Source: Paracoccaceae bacterium (GTDB lineage Bacteria; Pseudomonadota; Alphaproteobacteria; Rhodobacterales; Rhodobacteraceae). Taken from it: a stretch of 7,712 nt of DNA. The stretch lies in assembly GCA_023260935.1 (NCBI GenBank), contig JALQTL010000392.1, positions 1 through 7,712 on the forward strand, written 5' to 3'. Position 1 is the first letter of the stretch; each line of letters opens with the position of its first letter. This document shows positions 1-5,603 of the stretch, in pieces. Under the pieces are notes generated by a model. That model made no database searches and was not told where the DNA came from. It saw only the letters and a program-made list of their open reading frames with translations. The position numbers and the translations under genes were made by a program.

Positions 1-390
1 GGTCTGCTGAGGCAGCACGGGGAAATAGGTGGCAACGCCATAGCCCGCCGCGGCAGCCAGAATCCCGCCCGCAACCATGGGCAGGAAGCCACCCTTGCGC
101 TCTACGCGGACCTCGCGCAGCGACGTGGCGGCTGGCGCGGGGGTCGGGGACAGATCTGCCACGTTCTCGGCAGGCTTTTCTTCCCGATCTTCAGCCGGCG
201 CACTGGTATCGGCTTCAGCGCGATGATCCGTGGTGGCTTCAGATGGAGGATCTGCCTCTTCGCTGCCATGCCGGGGCGGTTCGGGGGTTTCGACCGGTGG
301 CACGGCATTTTCCGTCGTGGGCACATCAGAGGCCACGTCCGGGGCCACGTCATCCTTTGCCGCTTTGGTCGGGCGTTCGGGCTTGGCCAT
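1..390 (-). CDS. Mitofilin/Mic60-like inner-membrane protein, N-terminal part (runs off left edge)
   Basis: The first 130 residues of a larger protein are visible and the reading frame is still open at base 1. Residues 1-100 are hydrophilic, acidic and rich in Pro, Ala, Glu and Thr, with no predicted fold. A basic patch (REVRVERKGG) then precedes one hydrophobic segment at about residues 107-125, giving a cytoplasmic tail, a single membrane anchor and presumably a periplasmic C-terminal part off-window. This layout, and the place directly downstream of hemD, match the alphaproteobacterial mitofilin family (COG4223), the bacterial relative of mitochondrial Mic60, which in related genomes lies between hemD and hemY. 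Start: ATG at 390 with AGGA 9 bases upstream. The conserved mitofilin C-terminal domain is not in view, so the family call rests on topology and context. It is probably co-transcribed with hemD across a 78-bp gap. Confidence 0.7.
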   Translation of the reverse strand, partial: MAKPERPTKAAKDDVAPDVASDVPTTENAVPPVETPEPPRHGSEEADPPSEATTDHRAEADTSAPAEDREEKPAENVADLSPTPAPAATSLREVRVERKGGFLPMVAGGILAAAAGYGVATYFPVLPQQT

Positions 391-414
391 GGCTGATCAT
401 CCTGTTCTGACGGT

Positions 415-436
415 AAGGCCGTGCGGGAACGGCCTT
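415..436 (-). terminator. Perfect 8-bp hairpin between hemD and the mitofilin-like gene
   Basis: AAGGCCGT and ACGGCCTT form a perfect 8-bp inverted repeat around a 6-base loop. It lies 32 bases past the hemD stop codon and 24 bases before the next start codon. In minus-strand transcripts only two U residues end the stem and no longer U-run follows, so it is a weak candidate for a Rho-independent terminator. It could instead be a partial attenuator or an mRNA-stabilising hairpin that sets hemD expression apart from the membrane protein. Confidence 0.35.
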
Positions 437-468
437 CTCCCAACCCTAATCCCGTGGGCAAACAAGGT

Positions 469-1203
469 TCAAGCGTTGAAGACGACGCGGGCAAGAACTG
501 CCATCATTCCTGCGGCATCCGGCCGTTGCGCCGTCAGGACGCGGTGGCACAGCCCTTCCGGGCAGACCGCCGCCACGGCCGGGCTGATCGCCACGATGGT
601 CAGCTCCGCCACGCACGGAACCGATTCGAGGCCGCGAAAGAACAATGTTGCCGTGCGCGGCGAAAACAGCGGCACCACAAGCCTGCCCAGCAAGGCAAGG
701 CAACTTAGCGCCTCATCCGACAAGGGAACCGGGTCTTGCGCATAGACGATGCAATCATCCGCCGGCACGCCGGCTTTGTGCAGCCGTTCCATCAGCCCGC
801 CCCGGGTATCGCGCCCGCGCAGATGCAGAAACGGGCCTTCCGAACGGTGCGCAATCACAAGGTCAGCCAGCGCGCTGGCGTCTGCACCAGCGGAAATGGC
901 AGAAAAACCTGCCGAACGTGCGGCTTCCGCGGTTCTGTCGCCCACACAAAAGGCCTTGGCGGGCATTGGGGCACCCTGCGCCGTCAGGCGGTGCACCGCA
1001 TGTACTGCTGTTTCCGATGTCAGAATCACCGCACCGAACGGGCCTGCGGGCAAGACGGGCACCGGGAAGACAGGTGCCAGAACCGGACTGATGATCGGGC
1101 GCACAAGGGTGCCGAATTCCGCCAGCAGATCTTCGGCAAAGCGGGAGGCCTGCGGTTCCGGCCGCGTGACAAGAACGGGAAGGGCACGGGATTGCGGGGC
1201 CAT
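469..1203 (-). CDS. hemD: Uroporphyrinogen-III synthase (HemD)
   Basis: HemD closes linear hydroxymethylbilane to uroporphyrinogen III with inversion of ring D, a cytosolic step common to haem, chlorophyll, sirohaem and cobalamin synthesis. The 244-residue protein has the usual family length and its weak but typical motifs in order: VLVTRPEP (10-17), VILTSETAV (59-67), FCVGDRTAEAARSAGF (85-100), HLRGRDTRGGL (127-137), FSPRTATLF (180-188) and AISPAVAAV (205-213). The family has low sequence identity, so this ordered pattern is the main evidence. The ATG at 1203 is preferred; GGAGG lies 13 bases upstream, which is rather long. An upstream in-frame TTG at 1239 would add 12 low-complexity Gly/Thr residues and leave only 9 bp before tsaD. 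The gene is divergent from tsaD and followed by the mitofilin-like gene. hemC is not in the window. Confidence 0.93.
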   Translation of the reverse strand: MAPQSRALPVLVTRPEPQASRFAEDLLAEFGTLVRPIISPVLAPVFPVPVLPAGPFGAVILTSETAVHAVHRLTAQGAPMPAKAFCVGDRTAEAARSAGFSAISAGADASALADLVIAHRSEGPFLHLRGRDTRGGLMERLHKAGVPADDCIVYAQDPVPLSDEALSCLALLGRLVVPLFSPRTATLFFRGLESVPCVAELTIVAISPAVAAVCPEGLCHRVLTAQRPDAAGMMAVLARVVFNA

Positions 1204-1248
1204 GGTTGTGGTGTTACCTCCCCCTGACCCATCGCGCAACGGCAGACC
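1204..1248. promoter_or_regulatory. 45-bp divergent spacer hemD / tsaD
   Basis: The two start codons are only 45 bp apart, so at least one promoter must lie inside the opposing coding sequence. The only clear signal is the hemD Shine-Dalgarno (CCTCC on the plus strand at 1217-1221). The bases before the tsaD ATG hold no convincing Shine-Dalgarno. I could not place -35/-10 boxes with confidence. Confidence 0.4.
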
Positions 1249-2346
1249 ATGGCACAGTCGCTGACCATCCTTGGAATCGAATCAAGCTGCGATGATACCG
1301 CGGCGGCCGTTGTGCGTCTGACAGACAGGCCGGAAATCCTGTCATCGGTTGTTGAAGGCCAAACGGCCCTTCATGCTGATTTTGGCGGCGTGGTGCCCGA
1401 AATTGCCGCCCGCGCCCATGCCGAGCGTCTGGATGGTTGCGTGGAACGGGCCCTGCACGCGGCGGGCATGACTCTGACGGATATGGATGCGATTGCCGTC
1501 ACCGCAGGGCCGGGGCTGATTGGCGGGGTGCTTTCCGGGGTAATGCTTGCCCGGGGCCTTGCCGCGGCGACAGGCCTGCCGCTGCTGGGGATCAATCATC
1601 TGGCAGGCCATGCGCTGACCCCGCGCCTGACCGACGGTCTGGCCTATCCCTATCTGATGCTTCTGGTATCAGGCGGGCATTGCCAGTTCCTGATCGTGAA
1701 GGGACCGGAAAGTTTTACGCGGCTGGGCGGCACCATCGACGACGCCCCGGGAGAGGCGTTTGACAAGGTGGCCAAGATGCTGGGCCTGCCGCAACCCGGT
1801 GGCCCGGCGGTAGAGGCCGAAGCGTGCAGCGGCACCGCGCGCCGTTTCACCCTGCCCCGCCCCTTGCTGGACAGGCCGGGATGCGACCTCAGCTTTTCGG
1901 GGCTGAAAACGGCCGTCCTGCGGGCGCGGGATGGTGTGGTCGCCGAAAAGGGCGGGCTTACCCGGGCGGACCGGGCCGATCTTTGTGCCGCGTTTCAAAC
2001 GGCGGTCTGTGATGTGCTGGCAGAAAAATCGCGCCGTGCGATGGCAGCTTTCCGGGCCGAGGTTGGAAGCGAAGGCTCCTTCGGCTTTGCCGTTGCGGGC
2101 GGCGTTGCGGCCAACGGGCCGATCCGGCAGGCACTTCAGACGCTGGCCGAAGGGCAGGGGTTTGCCTTTGTGGCCCCGCCGCTGGGGCTGTGCACCGACA
2201 ATGCTGCGATGATCGCCTATGCCGGGCTGGAGCTTATGCAGACCGGAAGGCAGGATCAGGGCGAGGTCATCGCCCGCCCGCGCTGGCCGCTGGATCAGAC
2301 CGCACCTGCCCTGATCGGGTCCGGCAAGAAGGGGGCAAAGTCATGA
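1249..2346 (+). CDS. tsaD: tRNA N6-threonylcarbamoyladenosine transferase TsaD
   Basis: TsaD transfers the threonylcarbamoyl group from threonylcarbamoyl-AMP to A37 of ANN-decoding tRNAs, acting in the cytosol with TsaB and TsaE. The 365 residues match the bacterial family length and carry its ASKHA-fold motifs: GIESSCDD (9-16); the metal-binding histidines of NHLAGH (H117 and H121); SGGH (141-144); the DDAPGEAFDKVAKMLGL block (164-180); FSGLKTAV (216-223); VAGGVAANGPIR (282-293); and CTDNAAMIAYAG (315-326) with the metal-ligand aspartate D317. All expected ligands are present, so it should be active. It is the first gene of a plus-strand operon, and its stop codon overlaps the gpsA start (ATGA at 2343-2346). 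The last 15 or so residues are a variable tail. No good Shine-Dalgarno precedes the ATG. Confidence 0.98.
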   Translation: MAQSLTILGIESSCDDTAAAVVRLTDRPEILSSVVEGQTALHADFGGVVPEIAARAHAERLDGCVERALHAAGMTLTDMDAIAVTAGPGLIGGVLSGVMLARGLAAATGLPLLGINHLAGHALTPRLTDGLAYPYLMLLVSGGHCQFLIVKGPESFTRLGGTIDDAPGEAFDKVAKMLGLPQPGGPAVEAEACSGTARRFTLPRPLLDRPGCDLSFSGLKTAVLRARDGVVAEKGGLTRADRADLCAAFQTAVCDVLAEKSRRAMAAFRAEVGSEGSFGFAVAGGVAANGPIRQALQTLAEGQGFAFVAPPLGLCTDNAAMIAYAGLELMQTGRQDQGEVIARPRWPLDQTAPALIGSGKKGAKS

Positions 2347-3302
2347 TCGGCATCATCGGCGCGGGCGCGTTCGGCACGGCACTGGCGGTGGTTCAGGGCC
2401 TGTCGGGGCGGCCCGTGCTGCTGCTGGCGCGCGATCCTGCCGCCGCCGATGCCCTGCGGCGCAGCCGGCAAGCGCCCCGGCTGCCCGGGATGATCTTGCC
2501 CGAAACCGTCTCTGTCACGGCGGAAATCAGCGATCTTGCGGGCTGTGCGACCGTGCTTCTTGCCGTGCCGATGCAAGCCCTGCGCGGAACCCTGCAACAG
2601 CATGCGGCGGTGCTTGATGGCCGGCGGCTGGTGGCCTGTTGCAAGGGGATCGATCTGGAAACGCTTCAGGGCCCGACGGCGATGATCCAGCGGATCTGCC
2701 CCGCCGCCAGTGCGATGGTGCTGACCGGGCCCAGCTTCGCCGCCGATATCGCGGGGCAGCTTTCCACCGCGCTGACGCTGGCTGGCACCGACGGTGATGC
2801 CACCCTTGCCGCACAGGCCGATATTGCCGTGCCTTCCTTGCGGATCTATCGCAACCGCGATGTGCTGGGCGCCGAACTGGGCGGGGCGCTGAAGAACGTG
2901 ATTGCCATCGCCAGCGGGGCCGCCATGGGCCAGGGCCTTGGGGAAAGCGCCCGTGCCGCAGTGATGACACGGGGCTTTGCCGAAATCCGCCGCTTTGCCG
3001 CCGATCTTGGCGCGCAACCTGAAACGCTGATGGGGCTTTCGGGATTCGGGGATCTGGTGCTGACCTGCACGTCGCTTCAGTCGCGCAACTATCGCTTTGG
3101 TCTGGCCCTTGGCCGGGAAGAGGCATTTGACCCGACCGTGACCGTGGAAGGTGTGGCCACGGCCCGGGCCGTGGCGCGGCTGGCAGGGGCGCGGGGTGTT
3201 GAAATGCCGATTACCGCCATGCTGGTTGATCTTTTCGATCACAAGACGAGTATTGCCGAAGCGATCCAGTCGCTTCTGTCCCGCCCGCTGAAAGAGGAAT
3301 GA
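2343..3302 (+). CDS. gpsA: NAD(P)-dependent glycerol-3-phosphate dehydrogenase
   Basis: GpsA reduces dihydroxyacetone phosphate to sn-glycerol-3-phosphate, the backbone for phospholipid synthesis, in the cytosol. The 319-residue product shows an N-terminal Rossmann motif GAGAFGTALA (6-15), the CKGID segment with K101, the LTGPSFA motif (127-133), the helix ELGGALKNVIAIASG with catalytic K184, GLSGFGDLVLTC (231-242) with D237, SRNYRFG (247-253) and VEG (268-270). Length and residues are those of an active enzyme. The start is set by the ATGA overlap with tsaD and by AAGGGGG ending about 8 bases upstream inside the tsaD 3' end, so translation is probably coupled. Pairing tsaD with gpsA is common in alphaproteobacteria. 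Confidence 0.98.
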   Translation: MIGIIGAGAFGTALAVVQGLSGRPVLLLARDPAAADALRRSRQAPRLPGMILPETVSVTAEISDLAGCATVLLAVPMQALRGTLQQHAAVLDGRRLVACCKGIDLETLQGPTAMIQRICPAASAMVLTGPSFAADIAGQLSTALTLAGTDGDATLAAQADIAVPSLRIYRNRDVLGAELGGALKNVIAIASGAAMGQGLGESARAAVMTRGFAEIRRFAADLGAQPETLMGLSGFGDLVLTCTSLQSRNYRFGLALGREEAFDPTVTVEGVATARAVARLAGARGVEMPITAMLVDLFDHKTSIAEAIQSLLSRPLKEE

Positions 3303-3307
3303 CCCGC

Positions 3308-3580
3308 ATGCGCGCTGCCCTGATCTGCATAGACAAGCCCGGCCACCTGCAAACCCGCCTGGACAACCGCGCCGCCCATCTGGACCACATTGCCCGCAGC
3401 GGCATTGTGGAAATGGCTGGCCCCTTCCTGGGCCCGGATGGCCAGATGATCGGCAGCCTTGTGGTGCTGACGGTGGACACCTTGGCCGAGGCGGAAGCCT
3501 GGGCCGCCGCAGACCCCTATGCCAAGGCGGGGCTGTTCGACAGCGTCACGATCCGGGAATGGAAAAAGGTGGTGGGATGA
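3308..3580 (+). CDS. YciI-family protein
   Basis: A 90-residue alpha/beta ferredoxin-like YciI (YCII) domain protein. It shows ALICIDKPG (4-12), the family's conserved histidine in NRAAHLDHI (H24), the MAGPFL strand (36-41) and DPYAKAGLF (69-77), ending in the typical REWKKVVG. Relatives include dehydrochlorinase-like enzymes, but most members have no known substrate, so no reaction is assigned. Start choice: AGAGGA (3293-3298) lies 9 bases before the ATG at 3308 but directly abuts the ATG at 3299 (which forms ATGA with the gpsA stop). I therefore prefer 3308; the longer form adds MTR. Its stop overlaps the EVE gene start (ATGA at 3577-3580). It probably serves as a small metabolic accessory in the operon; its link to the neighbours is unknown. 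Confidence 0.9.
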   Translation: MRAALICIDKPGHLQTRLDNRAAHLDHIARSGIVEMAGPFLGPDGQMIGSLVVLTVDTLAEAEAWAAADPYAKAGLFDSVTIREWKKVVG

Positions 3581-4020
3581 ATTTCTGGCTGTTCAAATCC
3601 GAACCCGATGCGTGGAGCTGGGACCAGCAGGTCGCCCGGGGCGATGCGGGCGAGGAATGGACAGGCGTGCGCAATTATCAGGCCCGCAACAACATGCGCG
3701 CGATGAAGGTGGGCGATCTTGGGTTCTTTTACCATTCCAATATCGGCAAAGAGGTTGTGGGCATCGTCGAGGTGATCCGGGAAAGCGCACCTGACAGTAC
3801 CACCGATGATCCGCGCTGGGATTGTGTGGTGATCAGGGCGGTGCGGCCGGTTCCGAAACCGGTCACGCTTGATGCCTGCAAGGCCGAACCGGCCTTGGCG
3901 CAGATGGCGCTGGTCACGAACACCCGCCTTTCGGTGCAGCCCGTCACGCCCCGGGAATGGGCCGTTGTGTGCGATATGGGGGGCGTGGCGTCCGGCCCTG
4001 ATCATTCGACAATTTCGTAA
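3577..4020 (+). CDS. EVE-domain protein
   Basis: A 147-residue stand-alone EVE domain, a PUA-like fold that in related proteins reads modified bases in DNA or RNA through an aromatic pocket. Motifs seen: MNFWLFKSEP (1-10), WTGVRNYQARNNM (28-40), VGDLGFFYHS (45-54), GIVEV (62-66) and the C-terminal RLSVQPVTPREWAVVC (117-132). Tryptophan and aromatic positions typical of the family are kept. It is fourth in the tsaD-gpsA-YciI-EVE operon, joined to the previous gene by ATGA. Location beside a tRNA-modification gene fits an RNA-related role, but this is inference. Homologues usually end near CDMGG; here about ten further residues (VASGPDHSTIS) lie in the region that overlaps the 3' end of the opposing gene. 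Confidence 0.93.
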   Translation: MNFWLFKSEPDAWSWDQQVARGDAGEEWTGVRNYQARNNMRAMKVGDLGFFYHSNIGKEVVGIVEVIRESAPDSTTDDPRWDCVVIRAVRPVPKPVTLDACKAEPALAQMALVTNTRLSVQPVTPREWAVVCDMGGVASGPDHSTIS

Positions 4021-5216
4021 AAATCCTGCCCGCCCCAGACTGGCATGCCCGCGCCGGTGCCTACCGGGCGGGTCCACCGTTTCAGCGCGCGCAGAAGCTG
4101 ATCTGCCGCCAGCGGCCGCCCCTGCCCCACCAGCAGGCCTTCCACCTGCATCAGACAGACCAGAAAACCCGCGGCATGGGCGGCGGCCAGCAGCGCGCCC
4201 GACCGAAGCGATTGCCCCACGCGAATACCCGCAGCGGGGGCCAGCAGATCAACCCGTGCTGTGGCCGGGCGCGGGCAGGCTGCAAGCTGGCGGGCCTGCC
4301 TGCGCAAGCCCCCCACGCACAGGACGGGGGCGGTCCGTGACCAGCACCCCGCCCCGTGGAAGGATTCCGATGCGGGGGATAGCACCAGAATTCCCTTGTT
4401 CCGAAGCTGGCTGATGCAATCTTCCAGCTGCGGCGCGATGGCGCTTGGCAGCACTGCCAGAAGGATCAGATCAACCCGGTGTTCCGCAAGCGCGCCCAGC
4501 GCCTGAACGGTTTGCGAAAGGCTGGGCGAAGGCGGAAGGGCGTGAAAAACCGTGTCTGTATCGGCGCACATCCGGTCAACGATCTGGCGCATCGCCAGCA
4601 TGTCGGCTGACGGGGTGCCGGAGGCGACCCCGGGTTCGGACGCGCCCAGAATGGCCACCCGCGCCCGGCGCGTGCCCAGCGGCATGGCAAGGGTTGCACA
4701 GTCGATCTGCATCGCCTCGACCCCCCAGCAGGGGGCATCCGCCACCGCCCCGGGCCCCCGCCCCTGCAACGGTTGAAGCGTGACGGTATTGGCCACCGGC
4801 CTTGCGGGCAGAAGGCACGTCAGATCAGGCGCAGGCTGGAGAAAGGGCGCATAGCCCGATGCTTCAACCAGAAGGGCATCGGCAGGCGAAGGTGCCACCG
4901 TCAGGACAGCGTTGCCCTGCGCATCGGCCCGGGCGCTATCGCCATGCAGATCGTGATCGCCCAGAAACGAAACTTCGGCGCCCGGAACCGGGGCGCCACC
5001 GGCATCCACCACCCGGATCAGCACGCGCCGCCATGGGCGCTGAACAGGGAAGGTTGCCAACGGCGCGGGCCAGTCACGCCATTCCTGCAACCCGGCGGGC
5101 ACGGTGGCCGGCACAGTCATCCGCATGTCAGCCGAACCCCGGCCCGAACATTCGGCCGAACCTTGGGACGCATCGAAGAAACGCTGCCGCGCAGATGATT
5201 TCCCGTTGTGTTCCAT
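4002..5216 (-). CDS. Carboxypeptidase-regulatory-like domain plus degenerate subtilisin-like domain (probable pseudo-protease)
   Basis: A 404-residue protein with no signal peptide or membrane segment, so probably cytoplasmic. Residues 62-145 look like a carboxypeptidase-regulatory/Ig-like beta sandwich (VLIRVVDAGGAPVPGAEVSF, then ADAQGNAVL and ASGYAPF). Residues 183-404 follow the strand order of subtilases: RVAIL (186-190), DLILLAVL (249-256), RNKGILVLSPA (272-282, matching the oxyanion AAGN region), VLCVGG (298-303), VDLLAPA (322-328) and GALLAAAHAAG (340-350). The last aligns with GTSMASPHVAG, which puts Leu342 in place of the catalytic serine. The Asp motif has Gly where Asp is expected, and no HGTH motif is present. 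It therefore probably binds rather than cuts. Start: ATG at 5216 with AAGGGG 7 bases upstream; a TTG at 5240 would add 8 residues. It is divergent from a SARP-type regulator with matching repeats between them. The fold assignment is inference. Confidence 0.6.
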   Translation of the reverse strand: MEHNGKSSARQRFFDASQGSAECSGRGSADMRMTVPATVPAGLQEWRDWPAPLATFPVQRPWRRVLIRVVDAGGAPVPGAEVSFLGDHDLHGDSARADAQGNAVLTVAPSPADALLVEASGYAPFLQPAPDLTCLLPARPVANTVTLQPLQGRGPGAVADAPCWGVEAMQIDCATLAMPLGTRRARVAILGASEPGVASGTPSADMLAMRQIVDRMCADTDTVFHALPPSPSLSQTVQALGALAEHRVDLILLAVLPSAIAPQLEDCISQLRNKGILVLSPASESFHGAGCWSRTAPVLCVGGLRRQARQLAACPRPATARVDLLAPAAGIRVGQSLRSGALLAAAHAAGFLVCLMQVEGLLVGQGRPLAADQLLRALKRWTRPVGTGAGMPVWGGQDFYEIVE

Positions 5217-5302
5217 GGATCCGCCCCTTGTTTCCGGCAAATCGGACCCGTGCAGTGAAGCACCATCGTCCTGCCTGGTTGTGACAATGATCCTGAGCAG
5301 AT

Positions 5303-5320
5303 GGCGTTAGTGTGTCGTTA
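5303..5320 (-). promoter_or_regulatory. Candidate SARP operator facing the pseudo-subtilase gene
   Basis: On the minus strand this reads TAACGAC, acac, TAACGCC: two heptamer direct repeats with a 4-bp gap and an 11-bp period, ending 86 bases before the pseudo-subtilase start codon. Heptamer direct repeats at 4-bp spacing are the known operator form of SARP activators such as ActII-ORF4, DnrI and AfsR, which place two protomers on one face of the helix near the -35 position. The regulator encoded alongside has a SARP-like winged helix. That it binds here is inference. Confidence 0.55.
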
Positions 5321-5438
5321 GCCGGATCATTTCGCGGCCCGACAACGGGTTTTGCCCATCGATTTCAGAGCAGTGGAAATTTGCGACAGCTTGTCGGCGC
5401 GGACAAACTGACGTTACGGCAACGCAACAGGGAAAAGA

Positions 5439-5456
5439 TAACGCCCAGCTAACGGC
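5439..5456 (+). promoter_or_regulatory. Candidate SARP operator facing the regulator gene (autoregulation)
   Basis: TAACGCC, cagc, TAACGGC: two heptamer direct repeats with a 4-bp gap and 11-bp period, 147 bases before the preferred regulator start. Same heptamer and geometry as the opposite-facing pair at 5303-5320, so the two pairs point away from each other toward the two divergent genes. It suggests that the regulator controls its own operon as well as the opposing gene. Confidence 0.55.
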
Positions 5457-5603
5457 AGGTGAAAAAGAGTGATTCCGTGATAGGCTGCAAAGAACATGGG
5501 TTGAAACATGGGGCGTCCCTGTGGGCTTCACCAGACAGATGGCAGAACGAACCCCACCCTTGCGGCTGGCGCTGGCCGGGCCGCGCAGGGGGCACAGCGC
5601 CTG

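Larger units (their letters stand above)
5217..5603. other. 387-bp divergent intergenic region with clustered TAACGNC repeats
   Basis: No credible full gene lies here. The frame upstream of the regulator ATG is open back to 5508, but its translation looks random and there is no ribosome binding site at 5508. The spacer is less GC-rich than its flanks from about 5281 to 5500. It contains all five copies of TAACGNC that I found by eye in the window, at 5303-5309, 5314-5320 and 5410-5416 (minus orientation) and 5439-5445 and 5450-5456 (plus). It should hold both divergent promoters. TGATAG at 5478-5483 is a possible -10 box toward the regulator, but no firm -35/-10 pair could be placed. Confidence 0.6.

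Noticed and set aside
1204..1239. TTG start of hemD at 1239
   Set aside because: It would add a Gly/Thr-rich leader translated from the ribosome-binding region; the ATG at 1203 begins just before the conserved VLVTRPEP motif.
2295..3242. Long open frame antisense to gpsA
   Set aside because: It is a by-product of GC-rich codon use opposite a complete, well-conserved gpsA; its translation has no recognisable motif and is rich in His, Gly and Arg.
4002..5216. Active secreted subtilisin-family protease
   Set aside because: No signal peptide, no HGTH motif, and Leu in place of the catalytic Ser in the GTSMA-like motif.
5217..5240. TTG start of the pseudo-subtilase at 5240
   Set aside because: The ATG at 5216 has a well-spaced AAGGGG, which would lie inside the coding region if the TTG were used.
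5386..5395. GACA/TGTC short inverted repeat in the divergent spacer as an operator
   Set aside because: The arms are only four bases and it is not repeated; much weaker than the phased TAACGNC pairs.
5508..5603. N-terminal extension of the regulator from ATG 5508
   Set aside because: The 32 extra residues look non-coding and 5508 has no Shine-Dalgarno, whereas 5604 has AGGGGG 11 bases upstream. It is not excluded.
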